64,000 nt of DNA from Apoda limacodes (lineage: Eukaryota; Arthropoda; Insecta; Lepidoptera; Limacodidae): the NCBI GenBank assembly GCA_946406115.1, contig OX291553.1:11723001-11787000 (forward strand), read 5' to 3'. A program made the translations under genes and the position numbers. Below are positions 11,634 to 22,774 of the stretch, piece by piece. Each line of letters starts with the position of its first letter. Position 1 is the first letter of the stretch. A model generated the notes under the pieces. It had not been told where the DNA came from. It was given only the letters and a program-made list of their open reading frames with translations, and did not search any database.

Positions 11634-11857
11634 TATGACTGGTCTAGTATGCGTCTGCCAGACAAAAAGCTCGGCACCCATTTGCACAAACCTTCGGGCA
11701 CGCTGTAAGATGGCAACTTTGATAGAAGACCCCGGTGGCAGACCCGAACGCCTTCGCTATGTCCGGCTACATCCCCCTGACTTTCAATGGCTAGTGCCCA
11801 TGCATCGGTGTGTAAGATACACTCGAAGCCACATTGATTGTCGCTAACCAGGTCGTG

Positions 11858-12529
11858 TTTTTCTAGGTATATATATAGTAAATTAATTAATTTTAGAGAA
11901 GCTGCGTAGTAGTAGTATAGTAGTGAAACAAATAGAAGTTAATACTTTCATTATTCATTTATTATTGAAAATTAATCGCCACGATATTATAAGCCTTCTA
12001 TCGCTGCTCTTAATTATTTTTTTTAAATAGATTATAATTTTATTTTCTTACTTAAGACCATGTTCCACAAATAGACATTTGCATTTTTGTATGGCCACGC
12101 TCGGCGCCTAACGGACGCCATTTATCAAGGCTTGCCATTGTGTGCTTAGAATATTAAAAAGTGTTTTTATAAATTAACCCGTTCTGTAATACAATGTTAA
12201 AGTCAATATTTTAAGCTTAATCGTTTTCTTAAGTTAACATAACCAAATGTTTTTTGGTTAATAGCTAAAAAAAAAAATTTTGTGTTTTTATTTAATTTAA
12301 AATTGTATTCAATATCTAAATGAGTTATTCAAAACACTTTGTTACACACAATCAACAGCAGTTTATTTATAGTTAATGTTTGTTAAAAAAATAATTCTGC
12401 AATTCTGCCCTGGCTGGTAATAAAATAAAAACAAAATTGAAAAAACATACGTTTTATATCAAAAAATGTTTTGGTGTACATATATTTATATATGATAAAT
12501 ATGTTTTTGTATACAACAGGAAAAGAAGA
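11858..12529. other. Unassigned AT-rich stretch
   Basis: No gene or bounded repeat recognised. Confidence 0.45.
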
Positions 12530-12745
12530 TTTTACTCACGGAACCCTAATAAGAACACTTTAATAACTAACGTTTGCATCAAAGCAACGGGATGACCTAA
12601 TTTTTGCAGCAAAATCCAGAGGGATCTAAAAAGATATAGGATACTTTTTATCCCGATTAAGAGGTACCACGGGAATAAGTTTTTTGCGAATAAAACCGCA
12701 ACATCCAGTTGTAAATAAAAGCGGCGTTTTGTTGACGGCATTAAA
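12530..12745 (-). repeat. Fragment of a common non-coding repeat
   Basis: Contains ATAGGATACTTTTTATCCCG and ACCACGGGAATAAG, equivalent to TACTTTTTATCCCG...CGCGGGAATAAC in the Helitron-like copy at 63,345. The open frame across it has no protein similarity I recognise. Confidence 0.4.
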
Positions 12746-13121
12746 AGCTATGACATGGCATAGAAATTGAAATGATTCTATTCACCAAATGTGAACAAAC
12801 AATATAGCCGTTTATTATTAGACAGCGTATCTACTGCTATACCATCCGAGCTAGTGTAGCCAATAGCACATTCATTTTTGGTCAACAAATTGATCGAATG
12901 TGCGCATAGAGGGCATAGAGCGCATTCAATGCGTATAATGCTTGTCAACAAAACGCCCCTATGACATGGACTGTAACGAATTGAATCCGTACTTTGTAGC
13001 TATTTAAAAATGAAGTCATTTATTTCATTACAGTAAGTAGTTTTGCTACTTAGAAAATTGCGGTAATCTTTAGTAACCTTTTTAAGAGTCACTGCTGCAT
13101 TGCATATAAGCATATCAAAGA

Positions 13122-13246
13122 TACAGGGCAACAAACTTTTCCGACCCGGGGTCAAAAATTAAGACTACGGTCGCCGTATTAAAATTATATAAACTTACAC
13201 GACACTAGCGACCATACACCAGATCAGAAAAGTTTGTTGCACTGTA
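13122..13246. mobile_element. 125-bp MITE
   Basis: Imperfect TIRs: left TACAGGGCAACAAACTTTTC, right reverse complement TACAGTGCAACAAACTTTTC. The interior GACCCGGGGTCAAAAATTAA...ACTACGGTCGCC recurs at 60,157-60,225 next to a tyrosine-recombinase remnant. Confidence 0.7.
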
Positions 13247-13320
13247 CTCGTTATTGTTACGACGTAATATGCAGAACTCAACCACAATATACTATCAATA
13301 ATATTACAAATCTAATTCTC

Positions 13321-13660
13321 TTAAACGAACAATTCTTGTATATATGTTTATATATATAGATATATCATCTGAACGGCTACAACGATTTTCATGAGGCTTA
13401 GTGCGCAGGGTGGGGGATTCGGGGGCGATAAATCGATCTAGCTAGGTTTAATTTTCAGTTATATCCGTGTTTTCTGGCAATGACAAACTGAAAAATATGA
13501 CTTTTCCTGACATCCATTGGCGAGTAGTAATACTATTATTTTTACTAACACAGCAACACTAAAGCTACTTAATAATAGATGGCGTTGATAAACAACACTA
13601 TATATAGATGTATATATATGTATAGATGGCGTTGTTACAAAAAGCAAAGCAAAGTCCCTA
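13321..13660 (+). repeat. Interspersed repeat, copy 1 (TTAAACGA...AGATGGCGTTG)
   Basis: Shares with 16,862-17,182 the head TTAAACGA(A/G)CAA..TCTTGTATATATG, the core GGGCGATAAATCGATCTAGC and the end AGATGGCGTTGTTA..AAA.GAGCAAAG. The middle is interrupted here by TA-rich sequence. Confidence 0.7.
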
Positions 13661-13661
13661 G

Positions 13662-15479
13662 GTACTCGAAATAATAATAATAATAAGCATATTTATTTGC
13701 CAACATATAAAAGTTAATGATTTTGCATATATTGAAGAAACTAGGATAATACACTAAAATAAACACATTAAAATTTTTTATACGATAGGTAGGCAAAAAA
13801 AGTTCTATGACTCAGAAAACTGTCTTTAATAGAATATTAATAGTTGAGGTATACATAACTATTATAGCTAAGCAATAATTTCTATCTATAGTAAAAGAAT
13901 AAAAAAAAATGTTGCATATTTCAACATGATTGTACAATGCAATCACATCATATTACGTAGCAGGAAATGTACTACGTTTTGCTTACTAAAAACATAAGTT
14001 TGAAATTGAATTGAATTTCTGTCTAATTATATTCACCAATAAATTAAAAACAAAACTAGCTATACTATATATTTTTGAAAGTAGTAAAAAAAGTAGGTAT
14101 TCAAATAATTTTTTAAGACTTATGTACCTACTTAAATTATCAAAACTCTCATATAACCTATATGAGTGATTTTCATTTATTGTATTTAATGCAATAAAAA
14201 ATCTGGAAGTGACCATTGTTTCACCACTCATGCAAATTTTAAAAGCGTGTCGCGCATTTGTTTGTAATAGTGCATTAACTGTAAGTTGTAGCAAAAAGTC
14301 AATAAATGTGACTTCAAAACGGTAATAACGTTAAATTCCATACGAAAAATTAAAAGTTTCAAAGCGTCATTACGGTATAAATTACTTAAGAAGTATATAA
14401 CATATATATCTACTACTACTACTAACATATAGTAATATATATGACTTTATCTAATGATTTATAGTGCATTTACATACACTACGTTAGAATTACAGAAATT
14501 CTGGCCTATATCGCCCTCTTAAGTAATTTTTTACCATAATGATGCATTGTAACTTTTAATTTTTTGAGTAGAATTTAACGTTTTTACTGTTTTCTGTAGT
14601 TATTGTAGTCACATTTTTTGACTTTTTGCTGCCACTTATAGCCAGTGTACCAGATAACAACCATATCTAATTATTTAACTAACTTTCATAAAAAGCAAAT
14701 GCAATAAACGCTTTAAAAAATTGCACAAGTGTTGAAACAATGGTAGCTTTTATATTTTTTTTCAGCATTAAATACAATAAATAAAAATGACTCAGTAATA
14801 TAATAAACTATATAAAAGTGAGTTCTGTAACATATTTTTTTTACACTTCAAGTACTATAGTTTGCTACAAAATTTGCACAAAGATCGGCGTATTTACGCA
14901 ATCTCACATATATCTTAGCCTCAAAGACGTATAATAAACCACCACTCGAAGTTCGAAAAAGTAGATGTTTAATATTTGCTTTATTATTTAAATCAAAAGG
15001 AAACTACGAACTCGAGAAAAACTAAAGTTGTGTACGCCGGGAAAGCTTAAAATTTTGAGCAATTTGAATATACTTAAACCAACTTTTGAATATGAAGCTT
15101 TACTTAAGCTTTCATGTCTAAATTTTACAAGTTTATGGATCTTTAGGAACAAGTTGTTACAATAATAATTCGTTATTTCAAATCTATATTAAGTTTTAAG
15201 GCAGAAAGACGTCAGAATTTACATATGTCTGTTCTGTGCGCTTCTGTTTAATGATTATTCTCCATGATAATTTTCAACATGTTACAACGTTGTCTGTGTT
15301 ATCAGACCACAACTTTTTCAAAGTGGTTAACTTTATGGCTAAACTCCTGCTGAAGCGCAAAGTGTGCTTGATCGTTCAACTCATTTCGCTTTAATTGGAT
15401 TTTGTAAGCGCTTAAAAGCCTGCGCTTCAGTCCCTTTAAAATGTAAGGTTTAAACAGTGTTTCTTTTTTATAAAATTAT
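13662..15479. other. Unassigned AT-rich stretch
   Basis: Small low-complexity runs (AATAATAAT near 13,670; CTACTACTAC near 14,410). No gene is supported. Confidence 0.5.
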
Positions 15480-15640
15480 TTTAGGAGTTCTGTACTGAAA
15501 AGGTCAAATAGCATCCTTTTTCAACTATGACATTCTAGCCTACTATCCGTATCGATCCGTCGAGTCCGTCTGTCCGGATATCTCTCTTTTTGTCTGTCAT
15601 TCTATACGTATCTTTTTAAATAAAAATACTTAAAAAGAAT
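15480..15640 (+). repeat. Degenerate GGGTTCCGTACC-family fragment
   Basis: TAGGAGTTCTGTACTGAAAA followed by GTCGAGTCCGTCTGTCCGG matches the head and CCGTCTGTC block of the family, with heavy divergence. Confidence 0.4.
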
Positions 15641-16028
15641 ACAAAAGATAATAAATTGTGTGTTAAATAATTTGGATTTTCTTAATTCGTCGAAATTTTT
15701 TTATGTAGGATGTTCCCCGATTACTCGAAGATGCCTTAACCGACTCGAAAAAATATTTTCTTGTTTGAAAGGGCATTGTTCGGAAAAGAATGAATCACCT
15801 AACTCGTCAGCAAGACCGATATAGATACAACCGTAAGTACATAAAAGTAATTTTAGTTCGCGGCCCAATTACGGCCCAAATTACAGTACAGGTATAGTTC
15901 CAAGGTGGTCCCATGGTCATCAGATCAGGATATAATGATGGGATCCTGGAAAAATTGAGGGAACTCTTAAAACTTGAAGCGATTTGGGATTTAAACGAGA
16001 AAATAGGTCACTTAAAAGTAAGAAATAA

Positions 16029-16299
16029 AAACTTTTTAACAAAAACATTAACCGACTTCAAAAAGATGCACAAAAAAGGTAAATATAATTATTTACAAAA
16101 ATCTGATTAAAATTATACAGTTTTAAGTTGGTGTCTATCACTCTAACAGTTTATAATACACTTCGTATTTTAAACTGTTAAAGTGATAGACACGAACTTC
16201 AAACTGTAATAAAATTTAGATCAGATTTTTTCAATGATTATTTTTACCTTTTTAGTGCATTTTCTTGAAGTCGGCTGTTGTTTTTGCTAAAAAGTTTTT
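16029..16299. mobile_element. Foldback (long hairpin) element with ACCGACTTC ends
   Basis: The two halves are near-perfect inverted copies around 16,163: AAAACTTTTTAACAAAAAC and ACCGACTTCAAAAA on the left, TGAAGTCGGCTGTTGTTTTTG and AAAAAGTTTTT on the right. The inner arms are GTGTCTATCACTCTAACAGT and its complement. A 65-codon open frame inside is a by-product. Confidence 0.75.
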
Positions 16300-16527
16300 A
16301 TAGCCGACATAAAACCAATCGAGTGCTTGTTGTACACAAATTTGTTTGCTTGACATAAAAAACATAAATAAAAATAACATACAAAGTAGGCACGCTTTAG
16401 TCTGAGAGGGTAGTTAATAAGGAACCGCAACGATTTTTTAAAGACTAGCGACGTCGATCTCGACACATCACACAATCCGCAAAAAAAAATTTAGGAAGGT
16501 ATCTAATATTCATTCGCATTCAGACAC

Positions 16528-16597
16528 ATATATCGGCCCACTTTGTATTTAAAGTTTCGATCATATATCGGCCCACTTAGTATTTAAAGTTTCGATA
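16528..16597. repeat. 35-bp tandem duplication
   Basis: Two adjacent units beginning ATATATCGGCCCACTT differ at one or two bases. Confidence 0.85.
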
Positions 16598-16861
16598 CCC
16601 ATAACTAAAAATAAATGTTACGATGATCAAAACGTTTTTATGCAGTTATGAAGCTGGTACAGAGAGCCATTCCCTAAAGTTTGATTAGAATGAAAATCTA
16701 CTATAGACTTTGGCAGATTTATGTAATATACAACCCATCACTATATTTAAAAACAGTATTTTAACCAATGGATGTTTAATCGTGTGGTATTGGCTATTAG
16801 TTTTGGCAAAGTGTGCACCGCAGCTTTATCGTTCTTTGCAGCGGCTTTATAATCTAATACC

Positions 16862-17182
16862 TTTAAACGAGCAAGTCTTGTATATATGTTATCTGAATCT
16901 CGGAAACGGCTCCAACGATTGTCATTAAATTTAGTTTGAAGGTGGTTTCGAGGGCGATAAATCGATCTAGCTAGGTTTTATTTTTAGAAACTTTCGTTTT
17001 ATCCGTGTTTTCAGGCAATGATTAACTGACAAATATGACTCTTCCTGACATCTATTGTTATTAGTAATACTATTATTTTACCGACACAACTACTTGACAA
17101 CAGATGGCGTTGTTAAGCAACACTAATGCTTCATGACAATAGATGGCGTTGTTAAAAAAACGAGCAAAGCTCGGTCTTCTAC
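16862..17182 (+). repeat. Interspersed repeat, copy 2 (TTAAACGA...AGATGGCGTTG)
   Basis: More complete copy of the element at 13,321; it ends AACGAGCAAAGCTCGG. Immediately followed (17,193) by ACCGACGAAAGAAAAAGGAG, a piece of the ACCGACTTC family seen at 16,029 and 35,005. Confidence 0.7.
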
Positions 17183-17869
17183 GTATTGCTTTTTAACCGA
17201 CGAAAGAAAAAGGAGGAGGTTCTCAATGCGATTGTATATATTTTTTTTTATTTTACTACTTGACTTAGGTCAATATCTCAATACGCTACAGCGCTGTATT
17301 CTGATCATTTTATGTCACTTCTGACATTCTGTCACGTGCTTAGAGCAAATGTTTGTTAGGTATTATATTTATTTTCATTATAGAGTTTTTTCTGGGAGAA
17401 GTACTTCTGTGAATGAGACAAATAAAATATATGGTAAATATATAGTTTCGCTTTTCAACATTTATATTCAAACTTATATGGCGCGATTTTAGTAGCGCAA
17501 GATATGACAAAATTTCAAAGGAAGAAAAAGTGATTTTCACATTTTAACGCGTTTAATTTGTAGGGACCTATGGACAAATGACAAAAACTGAGCCCTTGTA
17601 GTTTCGTGGCATTTCGTGAAATGTATGTATGATATTAATCAAAATAAAAATAATTAAATTATTGTACCGAAATTAGTTTCTAACCCCCACGTATTCCGTT
17701 ATTTTTTTTTTCTTAATTTCAAAAAATAATTTTCTTATCTTGGAATCGTGCTGGAGAGTAAAATAAGATTAGAGAATAAGAGAAAATAATATTTTCCAAT
17801 GAGAATTTTCGGTCAAGATACAAAAATATTCCAAGTACGGAACTCTTAGTGCAAATTAATTGCATTAGA

Positions 17870-18316
17870 TTAATTATCAAAGTTTTCTTCATCAGAAATT
17901 TTATCAGTAAGTTGTATAAGATCTAGTTTTAAGCCGTGAGATGCGAAACCATAAGTGTGCGAGACCGACTCCCACTTAGCCTGTTTTTTTATGTTATTGG
18001 TAGAGAAAATTGTTTTTAATGCGACGAATATCATAAACGCGTCAAGGTCATTGAAATTATGATTCAAAGCAACAAACGAATACTCAATTCCATTACAGTA
18101 TCTAAGTATTTAATACTAAGTTCCATTATGTAATTTACTACAAACAATAATATTATGACAGTGCGCGTCACAGCTTTGACGTGTGCGCAGTGCAGCAAGA
18201 ATTGTGTAACGTAAAAGCGAGAAATTTATTTCTATCCCTGTCACACTAAATATTTGTTCATCATTAAGGGGTTCAAACTCGAACTGGTGTATTTTAGCGG
18301 GTGGCCCTCTGTACAT
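17870..18316 (-). other. Two consecutive open frames of unknown identity
   Basis: Minus strand: first MYRGPPAKIHQFEFEPLNDE...IIVCSKLHNGT-stop, then after stops a frame running ILRYCNGIEYSFVALNHNFN...LDAFMIFVAL...KWESVSHTYGFASHGLK and ending SDEENFDN-stop. Amino-acid composition looks protein-like in the second part (charged C-terminus, few low-complexity runs), but I recognise no family and there is no splice evidence. It could be a degraded transposon ORF or chance. Confidence 0.25.
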
Positions 18317-18410
18317 TTTGTCATATTTTTCGTATGCTATAATTTAAAAAACTAAAAAAAAGAGGTGCAGCAATAAAGAAAAGAACAAATATTGTGTCAC
18401 AATAAAATGT

Positions 18411-18640
18411 TTATTCAGTACCTGTGTTGCCTTCAAAGGTATTTACGACAACGCTCATGCGATTACGCATAGAATTAATCAGTTTCAATATAAAAATCAG
18501 TAGAATCATATCTTATTCCACTTCTATGTCTATTTTAAGTTGCTGCATTGTCTGTGGAGCTGGATGGCTACCCAGAACACACCCTTTTGTTCAATGGGGT
18601 TCATATCTGGGCTTCTTGCTGGCCAGTCCATTTATTTTTA
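18411..18640 (-). pseudogene. Tc1-like transposase C-terminal remnant
   Basis: Minus strand from about 18,640: MDWPARSPDMNPIEQ, the hallmark around the second catalytic region of Tc1-type DDE transposases (WPARSPDLNPIE). It continues in shifted frames to SMRNRMSVVVNTFEGNTGTE and a stop at 18,411. Multiple stops and frameshifts interrupt the middle, and the N-terminal DNA-binding region and first catalytic Asp are absent. No TIR or TA duplication was found. It is inactive. Confidence 0.75.
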
Positions 18641-18998
18641 GCTATGGCGATGACGATCAAAACTTAAAACACAAGGCGGCCCACGCGGCACACGGATAGA
18701 TGTGTCCGGGAGTGTATAAAATCCCTAGTAGACGTGCGTTTTTTTATCGGACGCCCTTATGTAATCCATGGACCGCGTACAATGTTATGTAGGTTACAAT
18801 GAGAGCATGTATATCGCCGAATAGTTTTCTGTTGGCCTACAAATACTCTGAGGGTTTCGTTTTTTATATTTGGCTATTACCTAACTTTAAGAAATAGTGA
18901 AGTGTAAAAGCTTGTAAACTTGTAAATAAATATTTAAAACATGGTATGGTATCGCCCTAGCAACCCTAAAAAATACCAATTATCTACATTTCACATAG

Positions 18999-19303
18999 CA
19001 AGGTGCGGTATAACGACGGGTAATTAGCGGAACCCTATTACTAAGACTCCGCTGTCCAGCCGTCCGTCCGTCCGTCCGTCTGTCAGCAGGCTGTATCTCA
19101 TGAACCGTGATATTTAGATAGTTCCAATTTTCACAGAAGATGTATTACTGTTGCCGCTATAACAACAAATGCTAAAAACAGAATAAAATAAGGGGGGCTC
19201 CCGTACAACAAACGTGATTTTTTTGCCTTTTTTATAGATAATGGTACGGAACCCTTCGTTCGTTACGAACCGCTCCGACACGCGCTTGACCAATTTTTTA
19301 TAT
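18999..19303 (+). repeat. GGGTTCCGTACC-family repeat, near full length
   Basis: CCGTCCGTCCGTCCGTCTGTC-type block, GGCTGTATCTCATGAACCGT, TATAACAACAAATGCTAAAA, GGGGGGCTCCCGTACAACAA and GGTACGGAACCCTTCG occur in order. The terminal CACTTGGCC is mutated to GCTTGACC. Confidence 0.8.
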
Positions 19304-20179
19304 ATTACAGCCCTCTCGTGACCATAATGAAATTTATGTAGTTTTAAAGATATAAAATCATTTCCTTATTACATATGAGAAACAAATTACATTATGCTAT
19401 GCAACATGCTATGTGAAATTGAATACACTAGTTTGTATAAAAAAAATATTTAAAAGACATTATAAAAAGGTCATAGAAAACCCATAATTAAAAGTAACTA
19501 AATTGGCTTGCAACATTCAAACATGTTTTGCATCACGCTTTATTATGCCAGTTTGCGAGCGAAGACTGGTCACTTGTGGTCGATGATACTAGTAAACTAT
19601 GTAAATTCAGAACTAAAACTTTGTTAGACAAATATTTGTCATAAAAAAAAAAAAAAAAAAATGGTGACACTCACTACATTCTTGATGTATCAATAGGTAC
19701 CTTGGTTGGTATTGTATGAGAAAGGCAAGTTCAAATTATTCTAAACCGTCCCTTTTGTACTTTACTGTTTTATTATTGGATAAAAAGTTGATGCTAAAAA
19801 GATTTTTCTTTCGTGTAACGAATGACAAAAGTTTAAGATGACATGCTAGAAACTAAGAACTAAGTTAAATTGTTCAAAGTTTTGCCAACAAGGTCTCAAA
19901 GATGACGCTTTAGCTTTGCCGATAAAGCTTTATAAAAAGTTTAATCGGAAAAGGTTCTTCTTAAAAGGTTATTGTATAAATTTTAAATTTTATTATTTGC
20001 CTGTATAAACAAACAAATGACTAGAGGTTGACTACAGTAATTTTTTTTAGATAATCATAGATGTGTCATGGCCCGATCTTAGAATTGATCAGTTCATGAT
20101 ATGTCTAACCATTTCATAAAATGGTATTTTTTATTTTAAAATAGTAAAACGGGATTAAAAGCGTTGTTATTTGGCAAAA
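19304..20179. other. Unassigned stretch with an A17 run
   Basis: An A homopolymer at about 19,645-19,661 could mark a lost retrotransposon end. Nothing else recognised. Confidence 0.4.
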
Positions 20180-20262
20180 TACCTTTTTCCCGACGTTTCG
20201 GCTGGGTTACACCAGCCTTGGTCACGGGTAGACTGGCAGTGAGCAGTGTCGTCGGCTTCGAG
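20180..20262. repeat. CCCGACGTTTCGG repeat fragment
   Basis: TTTTCCCGACGTTTCGGCTG plus TTACACCAGCCTTGGTCACG is a widespread lepidopteran repeat motif, recognised from memory. Class unknown. Confidence 0.45.
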
Positions 20263-20285
20263 TGGAGTGGAGAGTAATTTGTTAA

Positions 20286-20497
20286 ATGGGCCAAAGCTTT
20301 TGTCAGACGCTTTAAAGCACCACAAAAAATAAATTTTCTGTTGGGGATGTTGGGTCACTACAATTTGTCTGACTAATGAAATATAACTCTGTAATAGTTA
20401 CCTTAATAACATTTATAAAAATTAGACATGTAAAAATAAGTAAAGTTCATTAATTTTTTGTGGAGCTTTAAAGCGTCTGACAAAAGTTTTGGCCCAT
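20286..20497. mobile_element. 212-bp MITE
   Basis: About 40-bp imperfect TIRs: ATGGGCCAAAGCTTTTGTCA...AAGCACCACAAAAAAT on the left and its complement ATTTTTTGTGGAGC...TGACAAAAGTTTTGGCCCAT on the right. No coding. The target duplication is unclear. Confidence 0.8.
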
Positions 20498-20787
20498 GGA
20501 AAGTGTCTGACACTTATAATACCATTTTAGAATAATATTCTACAAAACATATATAAAAATCAGCCATTTAAATTTAAGTTAAGTAACTCTTATTTCTAGT
20601 TACCTTTCTTACCTGGTACCTGCCCAGGTGTCACAAGGAGAGGTCCACTAGCAAGCAGGTATTCAAAGAGCATGAGACGCTACTGAGAACCTAAGATTTC
20701 ATCTATGTGAAAATAAGGTATGTCAGATCGCTCTGGGATCTTGGACTATCAGCGAAGTTGTGTCGTATTTTCATAGGAGTATTTTTC

Positions 20788-21275
20788 AAGGCTTGCTGAT
20801 GGACATAGTCACTGAAATATGATGGGTATTTTGAAGGGTTATTTCCACTTTTAAATTTATGTTTGATCAGTTTTAGTATCTTCTTTCCAGAACTTTATGT
20901 AATTATTCAGTTAAGGTCGATTATGAGGTACTTTTGTTAGCTTCCGTTGTCAATGTGTTAGGCATAAATCTAAATATTCAATGTAATGTATGTTTTCTTC
21001 TGTAACGGAGTTCTATTATTTGCGTTTGAATTTTCCAAGTGGCGATATTTATTTTTAGTCACTGATTCGCATAATTTTGGTTACTATTTACATGTATATC
21101 TGCCCAAATACGCGTAGTTCGTAAATAGATTATTTTCGAAGATGTATAATACAGGCTTGCTGATGAACATGGTCAGTGAAAATAATATGATCGGTACTTC
21201 CGAGGGGTATTTCCACTCTTTTAATTTTGTTTGTTCAATTTAATATCCTTTTCCAAAGCTTCACTTAATATGTAT
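20788..21275 (+). repeat. Divergent duplication, about 365-bp offset
   Basis: GGCTTGCTGATGGACATAGT at about 20,791 recurs as GGCTTGCTGATGAACATGGT at about 21,153. Both are followed by TATTTCCAC, a TTT-rich stretch, TTTTAGTATC/TTTAATATCC and a CTT.A.GTAATTA-like segment. No coding frame. Confidence 0.6.
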
Positions 21276-22260
21276 TTGGGCGTAGTTACTTAAGTGAATG
21301 AAGATTAAAGTATTCAGTGGCGCTAATTATTCCGTTTGAGTCATTAATGAAGGTATTTTTGTTTAGCTGACAATTCAACCAAGCACGTTGTATATTTATT
21401 AATTCGTAATTTCGTTTTTTTTTTTTCGTTTGAGAATTCACTCACAGAGTAGGGACTACTTCGAGTTTATCTGCGATGCTAAAATTGAATTACTCTACGT
21501 AACGTTTTAAACAAATGAGATTCCTCGGAGCGGCGCCTGTATTTATATTATTATTTATTTTCTTATTTTCTTTCTAACCCGATAAAGCTTAAGCAGATAT
21601 TTTTCCAAAATTTTCTTTACAGTCGTCTAAATGTTTATTTACAAAAATTTATAGAAAATAATAAGATGAACATTTTTTTTGCAAGTATACATTGTTTTCT
21701 AAGAAATTATTTTTTAAAAAAAGAAATTTAAATAATACATTCTTGCTAAGATCAACATTAATTATTTACAAATAATTTTATTGTATATATTACAAATAAA
21801 AAATACATTATTTATAGTAGTATAAAAACTTAAAAATTAACATATTAAAAAAGAAACCCGACGTCTTATACACAATATTTTATCTAAATAGTACTCTGTG
21901 TACCAAGAAAACTGGATGCGTTTTCTCTTTGAATAGAAATTCTTATCCGCTGTCGTAAGTATGCGCCAGCCCTTTTATCCCCCGATATCTCTATAAGATG
22001 GATAAATACTTGCAACATTAACAACATTAACAATCAACGTTAATTACTTACGTAAAAAAAATTTGGTCGTGTTCATTTAAATTTTATTTCACAAGCAGAT
22101 ACCTAACTATTACTATAACACAGATATTTATGATTAAGATTTTGAAAAGAAAAATATTTAAGGGTGCCTTCCACACATGCAAAGTATGATTTTGATTTTG
22201 TTTCAAACTAGGTTTTCAAATTTAGTACGTATTTAGTGCAGATAGTCGTAGATAAGCTTA
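21276..22260. other. Unassigned AT-rich stretch
   Basis: No feature supported. Confidence 0.5.
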
Positions 22261-22774
22261 TTAGGGTTCCGCACCTCAAAAGGAAAAAAGGTAATTACCC
22301 TAAGTAGATCACTTTGTTATCCGTCTGTCTGTCTGTCAAGACCCCTTTTCTCAGGAAGGCGTGAAGGTATATCAAGTCGAAATTAATATTAAATCGTAGG
22401 TCTATGGTCCCTTGTTTTAAGACTTATATTGAATTAGAAATTACTAACCTATTAAGAATTACGTGATTTCCCTAACTATGGAATCGCGCAAGTTTCTAAA
22501 CAATATTTTTTGATAGGACCTATATCTACCAAAATATCACTGAAGACAAAGCTAAACTTAAATTAACTTCAAGATGGGGTGAAACTGATAACTTTGAATA
22601 AGTTATAATAACTTCGTTCTTCCTGGGAAAACTGAAGGGTATCGGAAACCAATTTCAAGTTAAGTTTACTCAATACATTTTTCGATACTTAAATTTCGTG
22701 GCCCTATAAGATTCGTCTATCGGAAAAGATATTTGTAGCTAAGCAACGTCAGCCGTGGTCAGTCATTGGATAGG
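22261..22774 (+). repeat. Composite repeat: GGGTTCCG head plus 5S-rRNA-like 3' part
   Basis: Starts TTAGGGTTCCGCACCTCAAA with a CCGTCTGTCTGTCTGTCAAG block. It ends with a 5S-like stretch at 22,700-22,774: AGATTCGTCTATCGG...TAGCTAAGCAACGTCAGCCG and GTGGTCAGTCATTGGATAGG. It is cut off at 22,775 by the poly-T of the minus-strand LINE. Confidence 0.65.

Larger units (their letters stand above)
8879..11857 (-). pseudogene. Jockey/CR1-like retrotransposon RT remnant, split by a DNA element
   Basis: Minus strand, read from 11,857 down. A segment with GLLSKLPSYSVPEGLCKW and PSFLSGRR (RT fingers/palm) occupies 11,634-11,850. The frame is then interrupted by the TIR element at 9,868-11,633 and resumes at 9,867 with GSYSDSMD, ELFLLHINDML, CYTDDSTGDAYY (YADD box mutated to YTDD), VSDWG, and C-terminal pieces near 9,500-9,090. 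It ends at the tail CAAACAAGCTTACGG...CCGTAGCC and a poly-T run (8,879-8,890). The QGSV motif region is deleted between SMD and LFLL, and several frameshifts scatter the protein over three frames. It is a dead 5'-truncated copy. The second copy of the same family, at 31,842-32,512 (+), retains GVPQGSVLSPTLF. Confidence 0.8.

Noticed and set aside
11551..11847. 98-codon plus-strand frame crossing the right element end
   Set aside because: It runs from the TIR into the flanking LINE; the real coding is the minus-strand RT fragment.
22737..22774. 5S rRNA gene
   Set aside because: Only the 3' half is similar, with many mismatches, embedded in an interspersed repeat.
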